NCBI RefSeq assembly: GCF_000429085.1
Contig: NZ_AUBE01000016.1
Location: forward strand, 62,001-126,000
Length of the DNA: 64,000 nt
DNA from: Streptomyces flavidovirens DSM 40150
Lineage (GTDB): Bacteria; Actinomycetota; Actinomycetes; Streptomycetales; Streptomycetaceae
Reading direction: 5' to 3'
The notes under the pieces are model-generated. The model saw only the letters and a program-made list of their open reading frames with translations. It was not told where the DNA came from and did not search any database. Of this stretch, positions 39,577 through 48,421 are shown one piece after another (position 1 is the first letter of the stretch; every line of letters starts with the position of its first letter). A program made the position numbers and the translations under genes.

Positions 39577-41091
39577 TCAGCTCTGGCCGCCCGCCAGCTT
39601 CTCGCGGAGCGCGGCCAGGGCCTCGTCCGACGCCAGAGCGCCGGAGTTGTCCGCCGACTCCGAGGAGTAGGAGCCGCCACCGCTGCCGCCGGAGGCAGCC
39701 GGGGCGCCGGCGGCCGGGGCAGCAGCACCCTCGGCAGCGGCGGCCTCGTCGGCCTCGCGGGACTTGATGACCTGGGCCTGGTGCTGCTCGAAGCGCTGCT
39801 GCGCCTCGGCGTACTGGGTCTCCCACGCCTCGCGCTGGGTCTCGAAGCCCTCGAGCCAGTCGTTGGTCTCGGGGTCGAAGCCCTCGGGGTAGATGTAGTT
39901 GCCCTGGTCGTCGTACGACGCGGCCATGCCGTACAGCGTCGGGTCGAACTCGACCGAGGCCGGGTCGGAACCGAACGACTCGTTGGCCTGCTTCAGCGAG
40001 AGGCTGATGCGACGGCGCTCGAGGTCGATGTCGATGACCTTGACGAAGATCTCGTCGTTGACCTGGACGACCTGCTCCGGGATCTCCACGTGGCGCTCGG
40101 CCAGCTCGGAGATGTGGACCAGACCCTCGATGCCCTCGTCGACGCGCACGAACGCACCGAACGGAACGAGCTTCGTGACCTTACCGGGAACAACCTGCCC
40201 GATCTGGTGCGTACGGGCGAACTGCTGCCACGGGTCTTCCTGCGTCGCCTTGAGCGACAGCGAGACGCGCTCGCGGTCCATGTCGACGTCGAGGACCTCC
40301 ACGGTGACTTCCTGGCCGACCTCGACAACCTCGGAGGGGTGGTCGATGTGCTTCCAGGAGAGCTCGGAGACGTGCACGAGACCGTCGACGCCACCGAGGT
40401 CCACGAACGCACCGAAGTTGACGATCGAGGAAACGACGCCGGAGCGGACCTGGCCCTTCTGCAGGGTCGTGAGGAAGGTCTGACGGACCTCGCTCTGGGT
40501 CTGCTCGAGCCAGGCACGGCGGGACAGGACCACGTTGTTGCGGTTCTTGTCCAGCTCAATGATCTTGGCCTCGAGCTCCTTGCCCACGTAGGGCTGGAGG
40601 TCGCGGACGCGGCGCATCTCGACGAGCGAGGCCGGCAGGAAGCCACGGAGGCCGATGTCGAGGATGAGACCACCCTTGACCACCTCGATGACGGTGCCGG
40701 TGACGATCCCGTCCTCTTCCTTGATCTTCTCGATCGTGCCCCAGGCGCGCTCGTACTGCGCACGCTTCTTGGACAGGATGAGGCGACCTTCCTTGTCCTC
40801 CTTCTGGAGAACAAGGGCTTCGATCTCGTCGCCGACCTTGACGACCTCATTGGGGTCGACGTCGTGCTTGATCGAAAGCTCGCGGGAAGGGATGACGCCT
40901 TCGGTCTTGTAACCGATGTCGAGCAGGACCTCGTCCCGGTCGACCTTCACGATGACGCCGTCGACGATGTCGCCGTCGTTGAAGTACTTGATCGTCTCGT
41001 CGATCGCGGCGAGGAAGGCTTCCTCGTTACCGATGTCGTTGACCGCTACCTGCGGGGTGGTGGAAGCGGTGGTCTCGGTGCTGCTCGTCAT
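39577..41091 (-). CDS. rpsA: 30S ribosomal protein S1
   Basis: A 504-residue S1 protein with four S1 RNA-binding domains (from about residues 35, 120, 205 and 290), fewer than the six of E. coli, which is normal for actinobacteria. Signatures include VDGVIVKVDRDEVLLDIGYK, GFLPASLVEMRRV, FGAFVDLGGVDGLVHVSEL and FGAFVRVDEGIEGLVHISEL. The C-terminus is a low-complexity Ala/Gly/Ser tail. S1 delivers mRNA to the ribosome, especially for mRNAs without strong Shine-Dalgarno sequences. Its own ATG (41091) has only a distant GGAG. The promoter is visible at 41290-41318. Confidence 0.98.
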   Translation of the reverse strand: MTSSTETTASTTPQVAVNDIGNEEAFLAAIDETIKYFNDGDIVDGVIVKVDRDEVLLDIGYKTEGVIPSRELSIKHDVDPNEVVKVGDEIEALVLQKEDKEGRLILSKKRAQYERAWGTIEKIKEEDGIVTGTVIEVVKGGLILDIGLRGFLPASLVEMRRVRDLQPYVGKELEAKIIELDKNRNNVVLSRRAWLEQTQSEVRQTFLTTLQKGQVRSGVVSSIVNFGAFVDLGGVDGLVHVSELSWKHIDHPSEVVEVGQEVTVEVLDVDMDRERVSLSLKATQEDPWQQFARTHQIGQVVPGKVTKLVPFGAFVRVDEGIEGLVHISELAERHVEIPEQVVQVNDEIFVKVIDIDLERRRISLSLKQANESFGSDPASVEFDPTLYGMAASYDDQGNYIYPEGFDPETNDWLEGFETQREAWETQYAEAQQRFEQHQAQVIKSREADEAAAAEGAAAPAAGAPAASGGSGGGSYSSESADNSGALASDEALAALREKLAGGQS

Positions 41092-41452
41092 GTGGGTAAG
41101 GGCTCCGGTACGGACAGTAAGTCGTAGGTACTGCTACGCCGGGAGCCCGTATCGGCACCTGCTGACGCCGGGCAGCCTAGGAGACGGGATTCCGGACAAC
41201 GGAAAACGCCTCGACAACCGAGGGGACATACAACCGGTGCAAGCGCAGCCTGCTCTGTCTGAGGTGCGCAGGCTCGCAGCGCAACTTGTAGCATACGGGG
41301 GCAGCCGGGCAGGGTCAATGCGCGAAGCGCACACCCAGGGCGGAACGTCCCATACCCGGCACAATCAATGTTTGGCGAGGCCACAACGGCCGCACCGCAC
41401 TCTGCAGCTACAGGTTCGAGCGGAGCCTACGCAGACGAGACAGACGGGCGCA
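41092..41452. other. Intergenic region holding the rpsA leader and divergent upstream sequence
   Basis: This 361-bp gap contains no gene. The leftward 190 bases form the predicted rpsA 5' leader, which lacks a close Shine-Dalgarno. The rightward part upstream of the methyltransferase start at 41453 shows no clear promoter by eye. No terminator-like perfect hairpin was seen. Confidence 0.7.
41290..41318 (-). promoter_or_regulatory. Vegetative (HrdB-type) promoter of rpsA
   Basis: On the minus strand TTGACC (41313-41318), a 17-bp spacer and TATGCT (41290-41295) form a near-consensus housekeeping promoter. Transcription should begin near 41283, giving a leader of about 190 nt. This is the best sigma-70-type match I found in the window. 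Confidence 0.8.
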
Positions 41453-42319
41453 ATGAGCCACAGTAAGTACACCAGCAGCCCTGAAGACGCCTTCGAGGCC
41501 CTCGACACCTACGTGCCGGACGACCCGGAAGAGGGGGAGGCGACCCGCCGCGAGACCGGCGAGGCGGAGAGCAGCAGGGCCAGCCGGGGCTGGTGGGACC
41601 GTAACGCGGACGAGTACCAGAGCGAGCACGGCGCGTTCCTCGGTGACGACCGTTTCGTGTGGGGCCCGGAGGGACTGGACGAGGCGGAGGCCGGCCTGCT
41701 GGGCCCGGCGGCGTCCCTGAAGGGACTCGACGTTCTGGAGATCGGCGCGGGCGCCGCGCAGTGCTCGCGCTGGCTCGCGGCGCAGGGCGCGCGCCCCGTG
41801 GCCCTGGACCTCTCCCACCGCCAGCTTCAGCACGCCTTGCGGATCGGCGGCGACGTGCCTCTGGTGCAGGCGGACGCGGGAACGCTGCCTTTCCGGGACG
41901 CGTCCTTCGACCTGGCGTGCTCGGCCTACGGCGCGGTGCCGTTCGTCGCCGATCCGGCGGAGGTCTTCCGCGAGGTACGGCGTGTCCTGCGGCCCGGCGG
42001 ACGCTGGGTCTTCTCCGTCACCCACCCGATCCGCTGGGCCTTCCCCGACGAGCCGGGTCCCGAGGGCCTGTCGGTCGCCGCCTCCTACTTCGACCGCACC
42101 CCCTACGTCGAGCAGGACGAACAGGGACGCGCGGTCTACGTGGAGCACCACAGAACGATCGGCGACCGCGTACGGGACGTGGTGGCCGGGGGTTTCCGCC
42201 TGATCGACCTCGTCGAGCCGGAGTGGCCCGCCTGGAACACGGAGGAGTGGGGCGGCTGGTCCCCGTTGCGCGGAAACCTGATCCCGGGAACGGCGATTTT
42301 CGTCTGCGTACGAGACTAG
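41453..42319 (+). CDS. Class I SAM-dependent methyltransferase
   Basis: A 288-residue Rossmann methyltransferase. After an acidic N-terminal tail (about 45 residues) come motif I LDVLEIGAGAAQCSRWLA (about residues 97-114), the acidic residue VALDLS ending strand 2, motif II ADAGTLPFRDASFDLA and LRPGGRWVFSVTHP. These match the UbiE/COQ5-like (Methyltransf_11) group acting on small molecules; the substrate is unknown. The stop is 4 bp before the hrpB start, so the two are probably cotranscribed. Confidence 0.9.
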   Translation: MSHSKYTSSPEDAFEALDTYVPDDPEEGEATRRETGEAESSRASRGWWDRNADEYQSEHGAFLGDDRFVWGPEGLDEAEAGLLGPAASLKGLDVLEIGAGAAQCSRWLAAQGARPVALDLSHRQLQHALRIGGDVPLVQADAGTLPFRDASFDLACSAYGAVPFVADPAEVFREVRRVLRPGGRWVFSVTHPIRWAFPDEPGPEGLSVAASYFDRTPYVEQDEQGRAVYVEHHRTIGDRVRDVVAGGFRLIDLVEPEWPAWNTEEWGGWSPLRGNLIPGTAIFVCVRD

Positions 42320-42323
42320 GGGC

Positions 42324-45008
42324 GTGATCCGCACCGACGCCCTCGGGCAGCTTCCCGTACGCACCGCGGTGCCCGCCCTGGAGCGCGCCCTGGACGCGCA
42401 CGGGAGCGCGGTGCTGTGCGCGCCGCCGGGGACGGGCAAGACGACGCTGGTGCCGCTGGTCCTGGCAGGGCTGCTCGACGCGGACCGGCCCGTGCGGAAG
42501 GTCGTCGTCGCGGAGCCGCGGCGGATCGCGGCACGGGCCGCCGCGCGGCGCATGGCGTGGCTGCTGGGCGAGCGTGCCGGCGGGCGCGTGGGCTTCACGG
42601 TGCGCGGAGAACGCGTGGTGGGGCGCGACACGGTGGTGGAGGTGGTGACCACCGGTGTACTGCTCCAGCGCCTCCAGCGCGACCAGGAACTCGCCGGGGT
42701 CGATGTCGTCGTCCTCGACGAGTGTCACGAGCGGCACCTCGACGCGGACACCGTCGCCGCGTTCCTCCTCGACGTACGGGCCGCCCTGCGGCCGGAGCTG
42801 CGGCTCCTCGCCGCCTCCGCGACGACGGACGCGCAGGGCTGGGCGCGGCTGCTGGGCGACGCGCCGGTGATCGAGGCCCAGGGCGTCTCGCATCCCGTGG
42901 AGACGGTGTGGGCGCCGCCGGCGCGTCCGGTGCGGCCGCCGCACGGCATGCGCGTCGATCCGGCGCTGCTGACGCATGTGGCCGCAGTGGTGCGCAGGGC
43001 CCTCGCCGAGCGGGACGGCGATGTGCTGTGCTTCCTCCCCGGCGTGGGCGAGATCGCGCGGGTCGCCGGCCGGCTGTCCGGGGTGGGCGCCGAGGTGCTC
43101 CAGGTGCACGGGCGCGCGCCGGCGGCGGTGCAGGACGCGGTGCTTGCCGGCTCCGCCGGTACGCGCAGGGTGGTGCTGGCGACCTCGGTGGCCGAGTCGA
43201 GCCTGACGGTGCCGGGTGTACGGGTCGTCGTGGACGCGGGGCTCGCGCGTGAGCCCCGTACGGACCATGCGCGGGGGCTGAGCGCGCTCACGACCGTACG
43301 GGCCTCACAGGCCGCGTCACGGCAGCGCGCGGGGCGTGCCGGGCGGGAGGCGCCGGGCACGGTCTACCGGTGCTGGGACCAGGCCGACGACGTACGGCTG
43401 CCACGCTTCCCCTCCCCCGAGATCAAGGTCGCGGACCTGACGGCGTTCGCTCTCCAGGCGGCGTGCTGGGGCGACCCCGGCGCGAGCGGGCTCGCCCTGC
43501 TGGATGCGCCGCCGGGCGGGGCGATGGCGGCGGCCCGTACGGTGCTGACCGCGATCGGGGCCGTGGACGAATCCGGCCGGGCGACCGACAGGGGCGTACG
43601 GATGGCCCGCCTCGGCCTGCACCCCCGGCTCGCGCGGGCGCTCCTCGACGGGGCGCGGGAGGTCGGCGTACGCCGTGCGGCGGAGGTGGTCGCGCTGCTG
43701 AGCGAGGAGCCCCCGAGGGAGTACGGCGACGACCTGGCCGCGGCCTGGCGGGGGGCCCGTCGCGGGAACGACGCGTACGGGGCGCGCTGGCGCCAGGAGG
43801 TGAGGCGACTGGCTTCGGCGGCGGAAGGTTCGGGCGCGGAGCCCCGCAGTGGGCAGAGCGCCGGTCACCCCGCCGGAGCCGGCGACGCCGCAGGGCCGGG
43901 CGCAGGCGTGGCGGGAAGCGGTGGCGCCGGAGCGAGCCCCACGGGACCGGTCGGCAGGGGAGCCGCGAGCGCGGGGGCCGCGAGCGCAGGCAGCCAGAGC
44001 AGCCGGGCAGTCGGTGCCACGGGCGCCGGGAGCGACGACGCTGTTGCCGGACTCGTGGCCGCGCTCGCGTTCCCCGAGCGGGTCGCCAGGGCCCGTGGTG
44101 AGGGCGCCTTCCTCATGGCTTCCGGGACCGGGGCCGAGCTCGGTGACGGGTCGCGGCTGCGCAGTGCGCCGTGGCTGGCGGTCGCCGTCGCCGACCGTTC
44201 GGTCCATGCCGCCTCCGCGCGCGTGCGCCTCGCCGCCGTCATCGACGAGGACACCGCGAAGCTGGCCGCCGAGCATCTGCTCGTGTCCGGCGAAGAGGTG
44301 CGCTGGGAGGACGGGGATGTCGTCGCGCGCCATGTGCGGCACCTCGGCGCGGTCGAACTGGCCGTACGGGCGCTCAAGAAGCCGGATACGGAACGCGTAC
44401 GGGAAGCGCTCCTCGACGGGCTGCGGCGCGAGGGGCCGGGGCTGCTGCGCTGGACGCGCGACGCGCAGGCTTTGCGGGAGCGCCTCGCCTTCCTGCACCG
44501 GGTGCTGGGCGCCCCGTGGCCGGACGTTTCCGACGCGGCCCTGACGGAACGTACCGACGAGTGGCTGGAGCCGGAGCTGTCACGGGCTCGGCGAAGGGCC
44601 GACCTGGGCCGGATCGAGGCGGGCCAGGCGCTGAACCGGCTGCTGCCGTGGGCGTCCGGCGACGCGGCGCGGCTGGACGAGCTGGCGCCGGAACGGATCG
44701 AGGTGCCGAGCGGGTCGCGGGTCCGGGTGGAGTACGGCGGGGAGCAGCCCGTACTGGCGGTGAAGCTCCAGGAGATGTTCGGGCTGGCCGAGACGCCGCG
44801 GGTGGCGGGGGTGCCGGTGCTGGTGCACCTGCTGTCGCCGGCCGGGCGTCCGGCGGCCGTCACCGCGGATCTCGCATCGTTCTGGCGGGACGGGTACCGC
44901 GCGGTGCGGGCGGAGTTGCGGGGCCGCTATCCGAAGCATCCGTGGCCGGAGGATCCGGCGGCGGCTGTTGCTACGAAGTACACGAAGGCTCGGCTCGGGC
45001 GGGGCTGA
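42324..45008 (+). CDS. hrpB: ATP-dependent RNA helicase HrpB
   Basis: An 894-residue DEAH-type helicase of the HrpB family. Seen are PPGTGKTTLVPL (motif I, about residue 34), DECHER (about 132), SATTD, VVLATSVAESSLTVPGVRVV (motif V) and QRAGRAGREAPG (motif VI), followed by the HrpB-specific C-terminal domain ending in GRYPKHPWPEDP. A Gly/Ala/Ser-rich insertion of about 70 residues (about 505-573) interrupts the middle domain and is absent from typical HrpB proteins. GTG 42324 follows the methyltransferase stop by 4 bp. Its biological role in Streptomyces is not established. Confidence 0.95.
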   Translation: MIRTDALGQLPVRTAVPALERALDAHGSAVLCAPPGTGKTTLVPLVLAGLLDADRPVRKVVVAEPRRIAARAAARRMAWLLGERAGGRVGFTVRGERVVGRDTVVEVVTTGVLLQRLQRDQELAGVDVVVLDECHERHLDADTVAAFLLDVRAALRPELRLLAASATTDAQGWARLLGDAPVIEAQGVSHPVETVWAPPARPVRPPHGMRVDPALLTHVAAVVRRALAERDGDVLCFLPGVGEIARVAGRLSGVGAEVLQVHGRAPAAVQDAVLAGSAGTRRVVLATSVAESSLTVPGVRVVVDAGLAREPRTDHARGLSALTTVRASQAASRQRAGRAGREAPGTVYRCWDQADDVRLPRFPSPEIKVADLTAFALQAACWGDPGASGLALLDAPPGGAMAAARTVLTAIGAVDESGRATDRGVRMARLGLHPRLARALLDGAREVGVRRAAEVVALLSEEPPREYGDDLAAAWRGARRGNDAYGARWRQEVRRLASAAEGSGAEPRSGQSAGHPAGAGDAAGPGAGVAGSGGAGASPTGPVGRGAASAGAASAGSQSSRAVGATGAGSDDAVAGLVAALAFPERVARARGEGAFLMASGTGAELGDGSRLRSAPWLAVAVADRSVHAASARVRLAAVIDEDTAKLAAEHLLVSGEEVRWEDGDVVARHVRHLGAVELAVRALKKPDTERVREALLDGLRREGPGLLRWTRDAQALRERLAFLHRVLGAPWPDVSDAALTERTDEWLEPELSRARRRADLGRIEAGQALNRLLPWASGDAARLDELAPERIEVPSGSRVRVEYGGEQPVLAVKLQEMFGLAETPRVAGVPVLVHLLSPAGRPAAVTADLASFWRDGYRAVRAELRGRYPKHPWPEDPAAAVATKYTKARLGRG

Positions 45009-45031
45009 GTCCGGGGGGCGTCTCGGGACCC

Positions 45032-45106
45032 GTCATGTGCCGACCGGTCATGTGCTGACCGGTCATGTGCTGACCGGTCATGTGCTGACCGGTCATGTGC
45101 CGACCG
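45032..45106. repeat. Five tandem 15-bp units, each a near-perfect dyad
   Basis: The units GTCATGTGCCGACCG, GTCATGTGCTGACCG (three times) and GTCATGTGCCGACCG are perfectly contiguous from 45032. Across unit borders each repeat forms CCGGTCA-TGTGC-TGACCGG, a 7-bp inverted repeat. The array covers the stop codon of the DUF3068 gene (45093-45095) and ends 24 bp after hrpB. Confidence 0.92.
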
Positions 45107-46088
45107 GTTCCGGCCGCAGAGTGGTGTTTTCGGCCGAGTCCCCCGGTCTGCGATCGCGCGCCTCCAGGTACAGGGCGAGCGCGAAGAGGGAGCCGCCGAG
45201 GAGCAGGAAGCCCCAGGGGAGGTACGACGTGAGCATGAGTACGGCGACGCGGTTGGTCCTGACGAGTTCGACGGTGGAGTCGATGTAGTCCTCGCGCATC
45301 TTCACGTGACCGGCGAAAGCGGTGACCTTGTCGCGGCCGCCCAGCAGGCTGCCGCCGCGCAGCTCTTCCTGGTGGATCTCCTCGCCGTTCACGGGAGCAC
45401 CCGTAACGGGGTCCACCCAGAACATCCGCCGGGTGGTGTACCAGCGCGTCGTACCGGTCTGCTGCTCCAGCTTCGTCGCGTCGATCCCCGGCATGGGCAT
45501 CTTCTTCGGGTACTTGACCTTGGTCCAGGGGATGGTCTGCTCGAAGTAGTAGACGTCCATTCCACGGAACGTCCGCTCGCCTTTGTAGTGGATCGGGGCG
45601 GAGGTGCGGGTCTGCGCGTCGAAGTACTCGTAGTCGCGCTTCTCGGTGAGGAAGGGCCACTTGAATTCGATGCCTTCGCGCCGGACCCGGTCGCCGTCGA
45701 CCATCTCGCCGGTGGCGTGCACCGGGGCCTGGCTGTGGGCGTCGAAGATGTAGCGCTCGGGAATGGCCGAAACCATCTTGCCGTCCGGGCCCTGTACGTA
45801 CGACAGCGAGTCCCACACGACCACGTCGCGGCCGGCGCTCCGCTCGATCTTCTCTGACTCCTCGACGTTGCCCTTGAGGGTCTGGACGATGGTGACCTTC
45901 TCGACCTCCTTCGCCTTCATGGAGCTGTACTCGAGAAGCGTCGCGGGTTTCGCCTCCAGCACCATCTCCTGGTACTGGCCGGCCGGGATCTTGGCGAGAC
46001 GCGGGAAGGCGTACCAGCGAAGCAGCGGTGCCAGGGCGACGAGGAAGACCGCGAAGGCGAGCAGGACCAGGCTGGCTTTACGGCGCAC
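45093..46088 (-). CDS. DUF3068 domain-containing membrane protein
   Basis: A 331-residue actinobacterial protein with one N-terminal transmembrane helix (ASLVLLAFAVFLVALAPLLRW), a large extracytoplasmic beta-rich domain containing YVQGPDGKMVSAIPERYIFDA and MDVYYFEQTIPWTKVKYP, and a C-terminal helix (VAVLMLTSYLPWGFLLLGGSLFALALYL). DUF3068 is an actinobacterial envelope domain whose function is unknown. GTG 46088 is preceded by GAGGGG 8 bases upstream. The last codon and stop lie in the fifth unit of the 15-bp repeat. Confidence 0.9.
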   Translation of the reverse strand: MRRKASLVLLAFAVFLVALAPLLRWYAFPRLAKIPAGQYQEMVLEAKPATLLEYSSMKAKEVEKVTIVQTLKGNVEESEKIERSAGRDVVVWDSLSYVQGPDGKMVSAIPERYIFDAHSQAPVHATGEMVDGDRVRREGIEFKWPFLTEKRDYEYFDAQTRTSAPIHYKGERTFRGMDVYYFEQTIPWTKVKYPKKMPMPGIDATKLEQQTGTTRWYTTRRMFWVDPVTGAPVNGEEIHQEELRGGSLLGGRDKVTAFAGHVKMREDYIDSTVELVRTNRVAVLMLTSYLPWGFLLLGGSLFALALYLEARDRRPGDSAENTTLRPEPVGT

Positions 46089-46101
46089 GGCGCGAGCCCC
46101 T

Positions 46102-46239
46102 CTACTTCTTCGGCCCGGGAACGGTCGTCAGCAGGGGCTTGGGCGAGGTCTCCCCCTGCGGGGCGCCGACGGCCGTGACGGTGAGGACGAGCGCGAGGGC
46201 GGCGGCCAGCCCGATGGCGGCGGCGACGAGAGCACGCAT
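46102..46239 (-). CDS. SPW_0924-type small membrane protein
   Basis: A 45-residue protein, MRALVAAAIGLAAALALVLT then VTAVGAPQGETSPKPLLTTV and PGPKK. One hydrophobic helix precedes a short extracytoplasmic tail. It matches the Streptomyces-specific SPW_0924 family in length, composition and tail, recalled from memory. Function unknown. It lies 13 bp upstream of the DUF3068 gene on the same strand, so the two probably share a transcript. Confidence 0.82.
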   Translation of the reverse strand: MRALVAAAIGLAAALALVLTVTAVGAPQGETSPKPLLTTVPGPKK

Positions 46240-46332
46240 GCTCGGTCTCCCGGAATCTGATACTGCGTCAGTCGGATGGGCGGTGGCACCGTAGCAATGG
46301 AGCCGCGAGATGAGAACACGTCGTACCGACAT

Positions 46333-46374
46333 GCCGCTGCCCCGTCCGGGACGGCGTCCGGGCGGGGCAGCGGC
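46333..46374 (-). terminator. Terminator hairpin after the lytic transglycosylase gene
   Basis: A 12-bp perfect stem, GCCGCTGCCCCG/CGGGGCAGCGGC (46333-46344 with 46363-46374), with an 18-nt loop lies 24 bp past the stop of the leftward gene ending at 46398. Confidence 0.75.
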
Positions 46375-46397
46375 GGCAGAGCCGAGGAGCGGGAGTC

Positions 46398-48233
46398 TTA
46401 CTCGGTGGGTGTGCTGGAGGGAGTCGTCGACGGGTCGGCCGTCGGGTCTGTCGTCGGTGCGGTGGTGGCCGCCGTGACGGTCAGTTCGACGGTGAGGACG
46501 ACTCCGTCGGCGGTCGTGAGACGCAGCTTGTACGTTCCCGCGTTGCCGTCGGTGAAGATCTCGGGAAGCTTCAAAAGGCCGTTGGCGTCGGTCTTGAGAG
46601 CGGTCAGAGTACGGACCGTCTTGCCGTCGGCGTCCTTGAAGTACGGGCCCTTGTCGTTCTCCGCGGGCCGGCCGGCATCGTCCGTGACCATCGTCGCGCT
46701 CACTGCGACGCCTGCCGCGGCCTTGCCCTTGTACGTCGCCTTCACCTCGACCGCGTCGGTGAAGGAGCCGCCGGCCTGGGCCTTGAGCTCCTTGTCGGAC
46801 GTACGGGCCAACGCGTCGGACTGCGGCGCGGGCGCGGGCTTGGCCGCGACACTGGCGGCGAAGTCCACGGCGGGAGCTGTGGTGCCGAGCGCCTTGGCGC
46901 GCACCATGAACTTTCCGGGCCGGCCGCCCGCGCTGAGGGTGGGCGCGGTGGCGATGCCGTCGGTACCGGTGGTGACGACGATGCGGGTCTCGGCGCCCGG
47001 GAAGCGCGCCGCCGTGTCGCCGATGATCTGGAACTGGACCTTGGCGCGCGCGACCACCTTGCCCGCGGAAGTCTTGGCCCGTACCCGCAGCCGGTCGGTG
47101 AACTTCTCGCCCTCGGTGGCGGTCACGCTCGCGCTGCCGACACGCTCCAGGGCGGTGACGGGCGCCGGGGCCGGGGGCTGTGGGGAGGGCGGAGGCGTGG
47201 TGGGCGGCTTGGCGCCCGGAGGCGTGGTGCCCGGAGGTGTGGTGGGCGGCTTGACCGGCGGGGTGGCCGGGGGCTTGACGCCGTCGCCGCCCGGCCTTCC
47301 GGGTGTGGAGGGGTTGCCGGGCCGGGGGGTCTCCGGGGTCGAGGGCGGGGTCGTAACCGGAGCGTCGGGGCGGCCGTTGCCGCTGCCGCGCCCGTTGCCG
47401 TGGCTGTCGGGTTCGCCGCTGCCCGGCAGGAATCCCGTACCGTCAGGCACTTCGTGGTTGCCGCGCCGGTAGTAGTCGAACCACGACATGACCGTACGCA
47501 GGTACTCCCGCGAACGGTTGTAGCCGAGGATCGCCTGGTCGAGATCGCCCTGCGCCGAAAGGTCACGGTCGTGGGCGCAGAGGTAGCGGCCGGCGGCGAG
47601 CGCCGCGTCGTAGATGTTGTTCGGGTTCTTCCGGCCGTCGGCGTTGCCGTCCTGGCCCCAGACCGCCCAGGTGGACGGGATGAACTGCATCGGGCCGACC
47701 GCGCGGTCGTGCGTCGTGTCGCCGTCGTACGCACCGTTGTCGGTGTCGGAGATGTTGGCGAAGCCGACGCCGTTGAGCTGCGGGCCGAGGATCGGTGTCA
47801 GCGTCGTGCCGTTGGCGTCGACACGGCCGCCGCGCGCCTGGCCCGACTCGACCTTGCCGATGGCGGCGAGCAGTTGCCACGGGAGGCGGCAGCCGGGTTT
47901 GGTCTCCCTGATGGTCTCTTCCGCCCGCTTGTACGCGTCCAGGACGGTGGCGGGTATGCCGGCTTCGGCCGGGCCGGCCACCACGGGGAGGTCGATCGAA
48001 GTGCCCGGCTTGTTCGGTTTGTTCGGCGTGTTCAGGGGTGGAAGGTCCGTGAAGTACGGCGAGTTGCCCGTCACCGGCGTACCGGGCGGCTCGGTCGCCT
48101 CGCCGGCTCTCTCGCCGGCTGGCACCGAAGTGCTGCCCGGCGCCTGAGAGGCGGAGAGCGCTGCCACTACGAGCGCTGCCACCGTGGTGGCTGTCGCCCC
48201 CTTGCGCAGCCTGCGACCGAATTGCGCTGCCAT
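46398..48233 (-). CDS. Secreted lytic transglycosylase with Ig-like repeats
   Basis: A 611-residue exported protein. A signal peptide (about residues 1-42) precedes a Pro-rich spacer. The MltB-like transglycosylase domain spans about 90-260, with catalytic Glu in LLAAIGKVESGQARGG, then DRAVGPMQFIPSTWAVWGQD and AILGYNRSREYL. A long Pro/Gly/Thr-rich linker (about 265-365) leads to two bacterial Ig-like/adhesin-type beta repeats (KFTDRLRVRAKTSAGKVVA... and SFTDAVEVKATYKGKAAAG...), which likely hold the enzyme in the wall. It cleaves peptidoglycan during growth or remodelling. ATG 48233 follows GGAGGGG; a TTG 21 bases earlier is less likely. Confidence 0.92.
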   Translation of the reverse strand: MAAQFGRRLRKGATATTVAALVVAALSASQAPGSTSVPAGERAGEATEPPGTPVTGNSPYFTDLPPLNTPNKPNKPGTSIDLPVVAGPAEAGIPATVLDAYKRAEETIRETKPGCRLPWQLLAAIGKVESGQARGGRVDANGTTLTPILGPQLNGVGFANISDTDNGAYDGDTTHDRAVGPMQFIPSTWAVWGQDGNADGRKNPNNIYDAALAAGRYLCAHDRDLSAQGDLDQAILGYNRSREYLRTVMSWFDYYRRGNHEVPDGTGFLPGSGEPDSHGNGRGSGNGRPDAPVTTPPSTPETPRPGNPSTPGRPGGDGVKPPATPPVKPPTTPPGTTPPGAKPPTTPPPSPQPPAPAPVTALERVGSASVTATEGEKFTDRLRVRAKTSAGKVVARAKVQFQIIGDTAARFPGAETRIVVTTGTDGIATAPTLSAGGRPGKFMVRAKALGTTAPAVDFAASVAAKPAPAPQSDALARTSDKELKAQAGGSFTDAVEVKATYKGKAAAGVAVSATMVTDDAGRPAENDKGPYFKDADGKTVRTLTALKTDANGLLKLPEIFTDGNAGTYKLRLTTADGVVLTVELTVTAATTAPTTDPTADPSTTPSSTPTE

Positions 48234-48421
48234 ACGTCTGGCCCCTCCCGTCAACGGCTGTTCGCGCTCCCCAGCGCGAAGACTCAGGCGACACTACGAC
48301 AATTCGCAGTGCCGGGACACCGGCGGCTGTCGCCTTATTGCCGCTTGTTCACTGAAATTCAACTCGGAACCATGGGCGGCATACTGATCGTCATTGATCG
48401 AAAGAGGACCAAGGGGGACCT

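Noticed and set aside
45032..45106. Tandem repeats as a CRISPR array
   Set aside because: Units are contiguous with no spacers, and no cas gene is present in the window.
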